NCBI GenBank assembly: GCA_023423405.1
Contig: JAFAFR010000038.1
Location: forward strand, 1-64,000
Direction: 5' to 3'
DNA length: 64,000 nucleotides
From: Bacteroidota bacterium
GTDB taxonomy: Bacteria; Bacteroidota; Bacteroidia; Chitinophagales; Chitinophagaceae
This document shows positions 25,253-33,325 of this stretch, one piece after another. How positions within the stretch are numbered: the first letter of the stretch is position 1; the number at the start of each line of letters is the position of its first letter. The translations under genes were made by a program, and so were the position numbers. The notes under the pieces were generated by a model that worked only from the letters and a program-made list of their open reading frames with translations, did not search any database and had not been told where the DNA came from.

Positions 25253-26485
25253 CTACTGCTTCTTATCGATCCGGTAGAGTTTCCCCATATCGGTAACGGC
25301 ATACAGCGCGCCATCCTTACCCATGGTGATATCGCGGAAACGTTGCTGCTGGTCGTCGAGGATTCTTTCTTCTCCTACCACTTTGTTGTTCTCAATCACC
25401 AGCCGGGCGATGTGCATGCTGCTGAGCCCGCAGATGAAGAGGTTGTTCTTCCACTCGGGTATGCGGTCGCCGCTGTAGAATACCATGCCGCTGGGTGACA
25501 ACACGGGATCCCAGTAATACACGGGTTGCTCCAGTCCTTCTTTCTGTGTAATGCCTTCGCCTACTTTGGGGCCTGCATATTCGATGCCGTAGGTGATGGT
25601 GGGCCATCCGTAATTCTTGCCGGGTTCTATGCGGTTGATCTCATCGCCGCCGCGCGGGCCAAATTCACCTTCCCAGAGATCGCCGGTTACGGGATGGAAG
25701 GCGAGCGACTGCACATTGCGGTGTCCATAAGAATAGATCTCGGGCCGGGCATCGCTTCTTCCTTCAAAAGGATTGCCGGGCGCGGGTTTGCCGTCGGGCG
25801 TAATCCGGAGCACCTTGCCCAGCGAGGCCTGCAGGCTTTGGGCCAGCGGCCGGGTTTCTATGTCGGACCGTTCGCCGGTGCTTACGAAAAGATTACCGGT
25901 TTTATCAAAAAGAATGCGGCCGCCATAGTGCAGGTTGCTTTTGTGGGCGGGTGTGGCTTCGTAGATAACGGTAGCCTCTTCTATCTTTTTTTCATCGTCG
26001 GACAGGCGGCCTTTTGCTACGGCGGTGAGGTTGCCGTCGGCCCTCTTTTCAGAGAAGACCCAATACACCATCCTGTTGCTGGAAAAATTCGGGTCGAGCG
26101 TAATACCCAGCAGGCCACCCTGTCCGGCGGCGTTCACATCGGGCAGGCCGGTGATGGGTGCACTCACTTCGCCGGCCGTGGTAATGATGCGCAGGTTGCC
26201 TTTTTTCTCCGTGATCAGCAGGCGGCCATCGGGCAGGGCGGTGATGCCCCAGGGACTGGCGAGATCGCTGGCGAGCACTTTTCCTTCATAAGGCGTGGTG
26301 CTGCTTACTTTGCTTACGCGCGTTTGCCCGGCGAACGCAGGTTTATAACTTGTGTTTGGCGCCTTTGTTTCCACGCCGTTGGTGCTGTCGCCGGGTTTTT
26401 TATTGCCGGAACCATTTTGGGCGGAGCAGGAGCTGAGTACACCGATGCCAAGTGCAAACAGCAGGATATTACTGGAGTGTCGCAT
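25253..26485 (-). CDS. PQQ-dependent sugar dehydrogenase (lipoprotein)
   Basis: 410 residues with a lipoprotein signal (lipobox VLSSC, Cys about 20) and a six-bladed beta-propeller of the soluble glucose/sorbosone dehydrogenase family: PWGITALPDGRLLITEKKG, GGLLGITLDPNF, HYGGRILFDKTGNLFVSTGE, GHRNVQSLAFHP, GEFGPRGGDEINR and the C-terminal GALYAVTD. It would oxidise aldoses with PQQ in the periplasm. No PQQ biosynthesis genes are in the window; many Bacteroidota import PQQ. It is followed by the hydroxyacid dehydrogenase gene after 25 bases. Confidence 0.9.
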   Translation of the reverse strand: MRHSSNILLFALGIGVLSSCSAQNGSGNKKPGDSTNGVETKAPNTSYKPAFAGQTRVSKVSSTTPYEGKVLASDLASPWGITALPDGRLLITEKKGNLRIITTAGEVSAPITGLPDVNAAGQGGLLGITLDPNFSSNRMVYWVFSEKRADGNLTAVAKGRLSDDEKKIEEATVIYEATPAHKSNLHYGGRILFDKTGNLFVSTGERSDIETRPLAQSLQASLGKVLRITPDGKPAPGNPFEGRSDARPEIYSYGHRNVQSLAFHPVTGDLWEGEFGPRGGDEINRIEPGKNYGWPTITYGIEYAGPKVGEGITQKEGLEQPVYYWDPVLSPSGMVFYSGDRIPEWKNNLFICGLSSMHIARLVIENNKVVGEERILDDQQQRFRDITMGKDGALYAVTDMGKLYRIDKKQ

Positions 26486-26507
26486 AATAAGTATTTAAGG
26501 TATAGAA

Positions 26508-26533
26508 AAGGGCTGCCTTGGAGAGCAGCCCTT
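26508..26533 (-). terminator. Intrinsic terminator of sucC
   Basis: On the minus strand AAGGGCTGC (26533-26525) and GCAGCCCTT (26516-26508) form a perfect 9-bp stem with an 8-base loop followed by TTTTC. It lies about 40 bases past the sucC stop and separates it from the sugar dehydrogenase gene. Confidence 0.85.
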
Positions 26534-26571
26534 CTGTAATATTACGGAAAAGTTTTGAAACCGGGACCGGG

Positions 26572-27789
26572 TCAGGCGGCAGTAACGGCTTTGTTCACCA
26601 GGTCGGCGGCTTCGCTCAGTACGATGGCGCTCTGGATTTTCAGTCCGCTGTCGTCCAGCAGTTTTTTTGCTTCGGCTGCATTGGTTCCCTGCAGGCGCAC
26701 GATGATGGGGATCTCGATATTGCCCAGTGCATGGTAGGCTTCCACCACACCTGCCGCTACGCGGTCGCAGCGCACGATGCCGCCAAAAATATTGATCAGG
26801 ATGGCTTTTACCTTGGGGTCCTTCATGATGATGCGGAAACCGGCTTCCACGGTTTGCGCGTTGGCCGTTCCACCTACGTCGAGGAAGTTGGCCGGTTCGC
26901 CGCCGCTGAGCTTGATCATGTCCATGGTGGCCATGGCCAGGCCGGCGCCGTTCACCATACAGCCCACGTTGCCGTCGAGTTTCACGAAGCTGAGGTTATA
27001 TTTACCGGCTTCCACTTCGGTGGGATCTTCTTCGGTGATGTCGCGCATGGAAGCCAGTTCAGGATGACGGGCCAGTGCGTTGTCGTCGATATTCATTTTA
27101 CAGTCAACGGCAATGATCTTGTCGTCGGATGTTTTGAAGAGCGGGTTGATTTCCAGCATGGCGCAATCGAGCCCAACGTAGGCATTGTACAGGTTGGTGA
27201 CGAACTTCACGCAGTTCTTAAACGCTTCGCCGCTGAGTCCCAGGTTGAAAGCGATCTTTCTTGCCTGGAAGGGCTGGAGGCCGCCGCCGGGATGCACCCA
27301 TTCCTTGTATATTTTTTCGGGGGTATGATGGGCAACTTCTTCAATGTCCATGCCGCCTTCGGTGCTGTACATCACCACGTTCATTCCCTTGGAACGGTCG
27401 AGCAATATAGACAGGTAAAATTCTTTTACGGGATTGGCGCCTTCGTAATAAACATCCTGCGCTACCAGCACTTTGTTCACTACTTTGCCGGCCTCGCCGG
27501 TTTGGATGGTAACCAGGGTGCCGCCAAGGATATTCTGGGCGATGTTTTTTACATCTTCCGCGTTCTTGCCAACAGCCACACCGCGCTGCTCCGTGCCCCT
27601 GATCTTGCCCTTACCGCGTCCGCCGGCATGGATCTGGGCTTTTACAACAGCGAATTTGCTGCCGTACTGGGTATGGATCTGGCGATAGGCTTCTTCTGCT
27701 TCACCCGGGGTGCTGCAGGGAATGCCTTCCTGTACCGGCACATTGTATTTCTTCAGTAACTCCTTGGCTTGGTATTCGTGCAAGTTCAT
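26572..27789 (-). CDS. sucC: Succinyl-CoA ligase (ADP-forming) subunit beta
   Basis: 405 residues beginning MNLHEYQAKELLKKYNVPV, the standard SucC N-terminus. ATP-grasp domain (about 1-235) with VVKAQIHAGGRGKGK and the ligand-binding ENPLFK-type segment (LEINPLF), then a CoA-ligase domain with FLDVGGTA and INIFGGIVRCD. It makes ATP from succinyl-CoA in the citric acid cycle. A 54-residue upstream open extension is rejected because it lacks family similarity. The sucD partner is not adjacent, as is usual in this phylum. It has its own terminator. Confidence 0.98.
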   Translation of the reverse strand: MNLHEYQAKELLKKYNVPVQEGIPCSTPGEAEEAYRQIHTQYGSKFAVVKAQIHAGGRGKGKIRGTEQRGVAVGKNAEDVKNIAQNILGGTLVTIQTGEAGKVVNKVLVAQDVYYEGANPVKEFYLSILLDRSKGMNVVMYSTEGGMDIEEVAHHTPEKIYKEWVHPGGGLQPFQARKIAFNLGLSGEAFKNCVKFVTNLYNAYVGLDCAMLEINPLFKTSDDKIIAVDCKMNIDDNALARHPELASMRDITEEDPTEVEAGKYNLSFVKLDGNVGCMVNGAGLAMATMDMIKLSGGEPANFLDVGGTANAQTVEAGFRIIMKDPKVKAILINIFGGIVRCDRVAAGVVEAYHALGNIEIPIIVRLQGTNAAEAKKLLDDSGLKIQSAIVLSEAADLVNKAVTAA

Positions 27790-27806
27790 AGCGGAAAAAA
27801 TTTGGG

Positions 27807-27814
27807 CGAAGATA
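27807..27814 (-). promoter_or_regulatory. Possible sucC minus-7 element
   Basis: TATCTTCG on the minus strand, one mismatch from TAnnTTTG, 18 bases before the sucC ATG. No good upstream partner was found. Confidence 0.35.
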
Positions 27815-27828
27815 AAGGGAATCGGCGA

Positions 27829-27836
27829 TAACTTTG
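27829..27836 (+). promoter_or_regulatory. Minus-7 element of the YrdC-like gene
   Basis: TAACTTTG, a perfect TAnnTTTG match, ends 5 bases before the GTG start at 27841. A TTTG at 27801-27804 is 24 bases upstream. Transcription would begin at or next to the start codon. Confidence 0.6.
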
Positions 27837-27840
27837 AGCG

Positions 27841-28290
27841 GTGCCTGATTTTAATGATGATATAGAAAGCTGTCTCGCAGCCCTGCGGCGGGGCGGAACC
27901 GTTTTGTATTCCGTACCCGGTGGATGGGAAATGGCTTGCGATGCACTGCACCCTGAGGCCATCTGTGAAGTGCAGGCGGCATCACAGTTACCGGGTTACC
28001 GCGGAGCCGCCGTGCTGCTCGCGGAACCGTCTGACCTCCTGCAATACGTAGCGGCACTGGACCTGGAGCTGCTGGAAACAGTGGAAGAAGAAAGCGAGCC
28101 TGTGGGAAGGATCTATGAAAACGTAGTGGGACTGCCCGATGAATTGCTCGATGCCGCCGGACGTTCCACTATCCGGGTGGTGAAAGGTGTTTTCTGCAAG
28201 ACCCTGATCAAAAGATTGCGGAGACCTTTATTTGCAGTGGCGCTTTCCGGTCCTCTTCCTTCAAATAAAACCGATTATGTTGCTGCATAG
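27841..28290 (+). CDS. Short, degenerate Sua5/YrdC-like protein
   Basis: 149 residues from a GTG start. The N-terminus (IESCLAALRRGGTVLYSVPGGWEMACDA) follows the pattern of the YrdC/Sua5 threonylcarbamoyl-AMP synthase fold, but the usual PTDT/PTET substrate loop is replaced by VPGG and the protein is shorter than the normal domain of about 180-200 residues. A full-length Sua5 is present at 53.3 kb, so this one is probably a paralogue with another role. Its last 14 bases overlap the glycosyltransferase start. Family assignment is by pattern only. Confidence 0.6.
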   Translation: MPDFNDDIESCLAALRRGGTVLYSVPGGWEMACDALHPEAICEVQAASQLPGYRGAAVLLAEPSDLLQYVAALDLELLETVEEESEPVGRIYENVVGLPDELLDAAGRSTIRVVKGVFCKTLIKRLRRPLFAVALSGPLPSNKTDYVAA

Positions 28291-29302
28291 AGGCGCTGCT
28301 TTTCCCGATCGGCCACGCATACTCGTTAGATTGCCCAACTGGCTGGGCGATGTGGTGATGAGCCTGCCCTTCCTGCATGAGCTGAAAGCAAATTTTCCCG
28401 GTTGTGAGCTTGGACTGATCGTAAAAAAAGGGCTGGACGGAATGGACAAAACATTCTTCCCGGAAGGTGCGCAGTTTTTTGTGTTTTCTAAAAAAGAATA
28501 CAAGGGCCTGCGTGGCGCCTGGCGTTTTGGTCGCCTGCTGGGTGAAGCGCAGTGGGACCTGTTTTTCTGCCTGCCCGATTCTTTTTCTTCGGCCTGCATG
28601 GCCTATGCAACGCGCGCTGTCCGCCGCATCGGTTACGCAAAGGAATTGCGTTCGGTTTTCCTCACCGATACTTTTTCCAAAAAGACTGGCCTGCACCGGG
28701 CGGACCTGTACCGGTCGCTTTTGTACGAGTTTTTGGGGAAGCCCCTGCCGCCGCGCGATGGCCAGGTGCCTTTCCGGGCCGGGGGCGAAAGATCGGGACT
28801 GGTGGTGAACCTGAACTCGGAAGCGGTTTCCCGGCGCATACCGGTGGAGAAAGCGGCTGCCATTGTGCAGGCGCTGGCGGAGCAGACGGCGGCGCCGATT
28901 ACGCTGGTAGGCGGCCCGGCCGATGCAGACCATGTAGCTGCCGTGGAGCGCCTGCTGCCGCAGCAGGTGGCGGTGCGGAATATGGCCGGCAAGACCACCC
29001 TGCCCGAACTGGTTGGGGTGATCAGCAGCGCCCGGGCCATGCTGAGCTCCGATTCGGGTCCCGCGCACCTGGCCAGCATGGCAGGAACGCCCCTGGTGGT
29101 GTTGTTCGGCGCGGGCGACGAAAGGGAAACAGGGCCTGCCTTTTCGGGCTACCACCAGGTGTTGCGGCTGGGTGCGCTGCCCTGCGAGCCCTGCCGCAGC
29201 AATACCTGCAAATTGGCCGCGGAACCGCCCTGCCTGACGAGGCTGGAAGTGGATCGCATCGTTTCTGCCGTAGCGACTGCCCTGGAGGCGCCTGCAGGGT
29301 AA
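28277..29302 (+). CDS. Glycosyltransferase family 9 (heptosyltransferase-like)
   Basis: 341 residues from ATG 28277. N-terminal motif RILVRLPNWLGDVVMSLPFLHELK, then the C-terminal GT-B nucleotide-sugar region with LVGGPAD, SSARAMLSSDSGPAHLASMAGTPLVVLFGA (the GT9 signature, cut by eye) and a Cys-rich tail (LPCEPCRSNTC). It resembles LPS heptosyltransferase II and should add a heptose or related sugar in the lipopolysaccharide core at the inner membrane. It overlaps the YrdC-like gene, implying coupled expression. Confidence 0.92.
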   Translation: MLLHRGAAFPDRPRILVRLPNWLGDVVMSLPFLHELKANFPGCELGLIVKKGLDGMDKTFFPEGAQFFVFSKKEYKGLRGAWRFGRLLGEAQWDLFFCLPDSFSSACMAYATRAVRRIGYAKELRSVFLTDTFSKKTGLHRADLYRSLLYEFLGKPLPPRDGQVPFRAGGERSGLVVNLNSEAVSRRIPVEKAAAIVQALAEQTAAPITLVGGPADADHVAAVERLLPQQVAVRNMAGKTTLPELVGVISSARAMLSSDSGPAHLASMAGTPLVVLFGAGDERETGPAFSGYHQVLRLGALPCEPCRSNTCKLAAEPPCLTRLEVDRIVSAVATALEAPAG

Positions 29303-29419
29303 AGTGGTGCCGCAGCGGCTTCCGCCTTTCAAAAATGAAGCGGGCTGTACTCATTCTTGAAGTGGGCCGGGGCATTTTGGCGGGTGAACGGCCTTTTTCA
29401 GCGGGAATTGAAGGGGTGT

Positions 29420-29470
29420 TCGGGGAATGATCGGGGAATGATTGGGGAATGCTCGGGGAATGCCCGGGGC
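29420..29470. repeat. Tandem 11-bp repeat, about 4.6 copies
   Basis: Units starting at 29420, 29431, 29442 and 29453 follow the consensus TCGGGGAATGA/C, with a fifth partial unit (CCGGGGC) at 29464. It lies in the 269-base gap between the glycosyltransferase and CCA-adding genes, about 90 bases upstream of the latter's promoter. Frames through it on the minus strand give a low-complexity Ser/Pro string that I do not consider a gene. The rest of the gap shows no other feature. Confidence 0.85.
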
Positions 29471-29556
29471 TTTTTGGAGCGGGCCGCACGCGAAAAATAA
29501 CGGCGAAAACCGGCACCATACCGGCGGGGCAGCGGACCTTTTTCATCCATTGTAGT

Positions 29557-29564
29557 TAAGTTTG
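29557..29564 (+). promoter_or_regulatory. Minus-7 element of the CCA-adding enzyme gene
   Basis: TAAGTTTG, matching TAnnTTTG, ends 8 bases before the ATG at 29572, so the RNA leader would be only a few bases. A T-run at 29539-29543 may be a weak upstream element. Confidence 0.55.
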
Positions 29565-29571
29565 CAGGTTC

Positions 29572-30990
29572 ATGGAAATCCATTGCACCGAGAAAGAACT
29601 GTTCCTGTTCAGGAAAATCGCCCATGCCGCTTCCGAGATAACCATGCCGGCTTACCTGGTAGGAGGTTTTGTGCGCGATAAATTGCTCGGCAGGCCGTCC
29701 AAAGATGCCGATATTGTTTGCATCGGCGATGGCATTGAACTGGCGCACCGGGTGGCGGAGCGCTTCCATCCCCGGCCCGCGGTGGCCTTTTACAAAAACT
29801 TTGGAACGGCTTCCCTGCGCCTGGATGGACTGGAAGTGGAATTTGTAGGCGCCCGCAAGGAATCGTACCGTTACCACAGCCGCAACCCCGAAGTGGAACC
29901 AGGCACCCTGGAGGAAGACCAGTTGCGCCGCGATTTTACCATCAATGCGCTGGCCATCAGCCTGAACCAGGAAGACTACGGCCGCCTGCTGGATCCTTTT
30001 CATGGACAGGACGACCTGCAGGCCCGGCTCATCCGCACGCCGCAGGAGCCCGCCCGCACGTTTTCCGATGACCCCCTGCGCATGCTGCGGGCCGTTCGTT
30101 TTGCTTCGCAGCTCGGCTTTTCCATCGAAGAAAAAACATGGGAGGGACTGTGCCTGCAGATAGACCGCATCAAGATCGTTTCACAGGAACGCATAACCGA
30201 AGAGCTGAATAAGATCCTGCTTTCTCCCAAACCTTCCGTGGGACTGGACCTGCTCTATCGTTCGGGCATCCTGCATATCATTTTCCCCCAGTTGGTGGAC
30301 CTGGCAGGCGCCGAATACATCGATGGCATGGGGCATAAGGACAATTTTTACCATACCCTCCAGGTAGTGGACAATATTTCCCAGCACACCGGCGATCTCT
30401 GGCTGCGCTGGGCCGCCCTGCTGCACGATATTGGTAAGCCGGCCACCAAAAAATTCGAAGCGGGGCATGGCTGGACCTTTCATGGCCACGAAGTAGTGGG
30501 CGGGAAAATGGTTCCCCGTATTTTCGGAAAGCTCAAGCTGCCCATGAACGAAAAAATGCGTTATGTGCGTAAACTGGTGGAGCTGCACCTGCGTCCCATC
30601 AGCCTTACCAAAGAGAACATAACGGACAGCGCTATACGCCGGCTCCTCTTTGATGCAGGGGAGGAGATAGATGACCTGATGCTTCTCTGCGCGGCAGACA
30701 TTACGTCGAAGAACAAAATGAAGGTGAAGCGCTACCTCAGCAATTTCAACCTCGTGAAGCAAAGGCTGCAGGAGGTGGAAGAAAAGGACCGCATCCGCAA
30801 CTGGCAGCCGCCCGTCACCGGTGAAATGATCATGTCGGTATTCGGATTGCCGCCGGGCAAAATAGTAGGGGAGATAAAGAATGCCATTCGCGAGGCCATC
30901 CTTGATGGCGAGATCGAAAACAGTTATGAAGCCGCCTATAACCTGATGCTGAAAAAGGCGCACGAGTTCAACCTGCAACCGGTTCAGTAA
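29572..30990 (+). CDS. cca: CCA tRNA nucleotidyltransferase (poly(A)-polymerase family, HD domain)
   Basis: 472 residues. N-terminal nucleotidyltransferase with GGFVRDKLLGRPSKDADIV (Gly31-Gly32, metal-binding Asp45 and Asp47), RRDFTINALA, a head/neck region with DDPLRMLRAVRFASQLGF, and an HD domain (WAALLHDIGKPAT, about 278-290). It adds or repairs the CCA end of tRNAs, which the tRNA-Gly gene here does not encode. The length fits the class II enzyme with a C-terminal HD domain. The start is fixed by the promoter 8 bases upstream. Confidence 0.95.
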   Translation: MEIHCTEKELFLFRKIAHAASEITMPAYLVGGFVRDKLLGRPSKDADIVCIGDGIELAHRVAERFHPRPAVAFYKNFGTASLRLDGLEVEFVGARKESYRYHSRNPEVEPGTLEEDQLRRDFTINALAISLNQEDYGRLLDPFHGQDDLQARLIRTPQEPARTFSDDPLRMLRAVRFASQLGFSIEEKTWEGLCLQIDRIKIVSQERITEELNKILLSPKPSVGLDLLYRSGILHIIFPQLVDLAGAEYIDGMGHKDNFYHTLQVVDNISQHTGDLWLRWAALLHDIGKPATKKFEAGHGWTFHGHEVVGGKMVPRIFGKLKLPMNEKMRYVRKLVELHLRPISLTKENITDSAIRRLLFDAGEEIDDLMLLCAADITSKNKMKVKRYLSNFNLVKQRLQEVEEKDRIRNWQPPVTGEMIMSVFGLPPGKIVGEIKNAIREAILDGEIENSYEAAYNLMLKKAHEFNLQPVQ

Positions 30991-31027
30991 AAGAATTGTA
31001 TTTTAGTTCCAAATCGAAGACATCACT

Positions 31028-31603
31028 ATGGCTATTCTGAAGTTCAGGATCTATTTTGAAGAAGACGACAGCGTTTACCGCGACATCGCGATACGGCACA
31101 AACAGAGTTTCCAGGATCTGCACCAGGCAATTTTGAAAGCTTTTGATTTCGACAGCAAGCACGCAGCTACTTTTTACCGGAGCAACGACAGTTGGCAGCG
31201 GGGCCGCGAGATCACCCTGGAAAAATACAATAAGGCTTACCGCGCCGAGCCCCTGCTCATGGCCGAAACCCTCATCAGCGCCGAAATCTTCGATCCCAAC
31301 CAGAAATTCATTTACCAGTACGACTTTAACCGCAACTGGACCTTCCTGGTGGAACTGATCAATGTGTCGAAAGAAGAGAATCCGAAAATCGACTATCCCG
31401 CTGTGGTGCGGGTGGAGGGCATTGCGCCGTCCCAATACGGCACCAAGGGCCTGGTGGGTGACAAGCTCACGGAGATGGAAGAAAAATACGACCTGCAAAC
31501 GGGCGCCGAGGGCTTTGGAACCGAAGGCGAGGGGGAGAGTGACGACGATGGTGACGGAGAAGATGCGCTGGATGCGGGTGGTGATGGAGAAGAGGAGATC
31601 TGA
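31028..31603 (+). CDS. pRiA4b ORF-3-like (IS1096 TnpR passenger-type) protein
   Basis: 191 residues. The N-terminal 140 residues match the plasmid pRiA4b ORF-3-like family (LKFRIYFEEDDSVYRDIAIRHKQSFQDLH, given in part; AFDFDSKHAATFYRSND; FIYQYDFNRNWTFLVEL). The tail from about 165 is a run of Glu, Asp and Gly. Relatives occur as passengers on mobile elements, but there are no inverted repeats or transposase here. It sits 37 bases after cca and 3 bases before miaA, so it is probably co-expressed with tRNA-modifying genes. Function unknown. Confidence 0.85.
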   Translation: MAILKFRIYFEEDDSVYRDIAIRHKQSFQDLHQAILKAFDFDSKHAATFYRSNDSWQRGREITLEKYNKAYRAEPLLMAETLISAEIFDPNQKFIYQYDFNRNWTFLVELINVSKEENPKIDYPAVVRVEGIAPSQYGTKGLVGDKLTEMEEKYDLQTGAEGFGTEGEGESDDDGDGEDALDAGGDGEEEI

Positions 31604-31606
31604 GGA

Positions 31607-32509
31607 TTGAACAAGAGCCAAAATACCGGTAAGAAAGTTATCATCGTTCTTGGCCCTACGGCTTCAGGAAAAACGGCCTTTGCCGTGCAGCTTGCCAGAG
31701 AACACCAAACGGACATCATATCGGCCGATTCCCGGCAGTGTTATAAAGAGTTGTCGATAGGCGTGGCGCGGCCAACAAGCGAAGAGCTGGAAGCCGTTCC
31801 GCATTATTTCATCGCTACCCACAGCATCCTGGAGCCGGTAACGGCTGCGGATTTTGCTGCCTATGCCCTGCGGGTTTCGGAGTCGCTTTTTAAAACCCAC
31901 GATACCATCGTCATGGCGGGCGGCACCGGTTTGTACGTACGGGCCTTCACGCAGGGACTGGATGAGGTTCCGCCCACCGACCCCGCGTTGCGTGCAGCCA
32001 TTGTAACGGAATACCAGGAAAAAGGACTGGCCTGGTTGCAGGAGGAACTGCGCCGCCTGGATCCGGCCTTCGCCGCCAGCGCCGACATGCAGAACCCACA
32101 GCGCATGATGCGGGCGATGGAAGTGCTGAAAGCAACGGGCAGGAGTATACGCAGTTTCCAGTCGGGCGCAACCGTTACACGTCCTTTCGAAGTGGAAAAG
32201 ACAGGACTTGAGCTTCCGCGCGAAACCCTGTATGCGCGCATCAACCATCGCGTGGACGGGATGATGGAAGCAGGCCTGCTGCAGGAAGTGGAGGGCCTCA
32301 TCCGCGACTTTGAACTGGCGCCCGGCAAGCCGCTTCCGAACGCGCTGCAAACCGTCGGCTATACGGAACTGTTAGACTATTGCTTTGGGCGCTGCAGCCT
32401 GGAAGAAGCAGTGGAGCGGATCAAAACCAATACCCGGCATTATGCAAAAAGGCAAATGACCTGGTTCCGCCGCGACCCGGAGATCCGATGGATACAGCCG
32501 GTGTCATAA
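31607..32509 (+). CDS. miaA: tRNA dimethylallyltransferase
   Basis: 300 residues from a TTG start 3 bases past the preceding stop. Walker-type loop GPTASGKT (16-23), SADSRQCYKEL, GGTGLYVRAF, QNPQRMMRAMEV and the C-terminal TRHYAKRQMTWFRRD are all MiaA signatures. It transfers a dimethylallyl group to A37 of tRNAs reading UNN codons. It is grouped with cca, a second tRNA-maturation gene. Its 3' end faces a DUF4249 gene 12 bases away. Confidence 0.97.
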   Translation: MNKSQNTGKKVIIVLGPTASGKTAFAVQLAREHQTDIISADSRQCYKELSIGVARPTSEELEAVPHYFIATHSILEPVTAADFAAYALRVSESLFKTHDTIVMAGGTGLYVRAFTQGLDEVPPTDPALRAAIVTEYQEKGLAWLQEELRRLDPAFAASADMQNPQRMMRAMEVLKATGRSIRSFQSGATVTRPFEVEKTGLELPRETLYARINHRVDGMMEAGLLQEVEGLIRDFELAPGKPLPNALQTVGYTELLDYCFGRCSLEEAVERIKTNTRHYAKRQMTWFRRDPEIRWIQPVS

Positions 32510-32521
32510 TCCATTTTGTCC

Positions 32522-33313
32522 TTAAGGAAGTAAAGCGCTTTTTGCATTTACTGTGTGAGCCGAAAATATCCCCAATGCGCCATTGGAAATATTGCCGGGT
32601 GGGTTGTTGGGTGTTGTTCCTCCGCCGGGACCGCTATCGCCCATTAGAGCCAGCGTGGTATAATACAACGCCACATTTTTGTCAATGCATTGCATTTGTA
32701 TAGCGACTGAGTCTCCCGGCTTAAACGCCAGGTCGTTGTCATTTATCTCCAGCCTGACAGTGTTGGTAACGCCATTTTTTATTTCGTCGTTTTGTACCAG
32801 GTGCTGGTTGACGAGCTTATTGTTCAGCCACAACACAAACCGGTAATTGTCGCCTTTTGTTGAAGGATCTGTATAAACCGGTATTAAACTGTATTCTGTT
32901 TCGCCGGTAATAATATCGGCCTGTATTTTGATGGAGTCGAAGGGTGACTGCTGCGGCATGGTGCTTTCAGCAACAAATGTTTGACCTTCGGCGTGAACGG
33001 TTAGTTTATATGTTTTCCCTTCAGCTCCTGTTATGGTATTGGTTCGGTAACTGCCATTTCCCACTGGGGTGAGGATATCATTATTTCCGGAATCGTCACT
33101 GATGGTAATCATGGCGTTGTCGATTGCCGGATAGCTCCCGGTATTTGCCAGGTCTATAGACTTTGTAACTTTTACAAAATACGGCCCGGGTTCGTTGGTG
33201 ATATTGCCTTCTATGACAATTTCCGACTGGTTGCTTTTGTATTTTATGTCCACCACCTTTTCACAGCCCGCTACAACAAAGGAGATACATATTACCCTGA
33301 TAATATTGTTCAT
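32522..33313 (-). CDS. DUF4249 lipoprotein
   Basis: 263 residues with lipobox VVAGC (Cys about 17) and the DUF4249 fold: IVIEGNITNEPGPYFVKVTKS, then Ig-like beta strands (YKLTVHAEGQTFVAEST) and the C-terminal GALGIFSAH motif. DUF4249 proteins are usually encoded next to a TonB-dependent receptor and are thought to sit on the cell surface and help capture its ligand. Here the receptor gene lies 12 bases upstream on the same strand. Codon choice and base composition are AT-richer than in the flanking genes. Confidence 0.9.
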   Translation of the reverse strand: MNNIIRVICISFVVAGCEKVVDIKYKSNQSEIVIEGNITNEPGPYFVKVTKSIDLANTGSYPAIDNAMITISDDSGNNDILTPVGNGSYRTNTITGAEGKTYKLTVHAEGQTFVAESTMPQQSPFDSIKIQADIITGETEYSLIPVYTDPSTKGDNYRFVLWLNNKLVNQHLVQNDEIKNGVTNTVRLEINDNDLAFKPGDSVAIQMQCIDKNVALYYTTLALMGDSGPGGGTTPNNPPGNISNGALGIFSAHTVNAKSALLP

Positions 33314-33325
33314 TTCTGATACTGC

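Noticed and set aside
26486..26571. Riboswitch upstream of the sugar dehydrogenase gene
   Set aside because: The hairpin is a simple terminator for sucC and there is no further conserved structure.
29420..29470. Possible CRISPR-like array
   Set aside because: Repeat units are only 11 bases and directly abut, with no spacers and no cas genes.
29022..29546. Ser/Pro-rich minus-strand open frame
   Set aside because: Low-complexity product created by the 11-bp repeat and antisense to the glycosyltransferase gene.
31028..31603. Insertion sequence
   Set aside because: Only a passenger-type gene is present; no transposase, inverted repeats or target duplication were seen.
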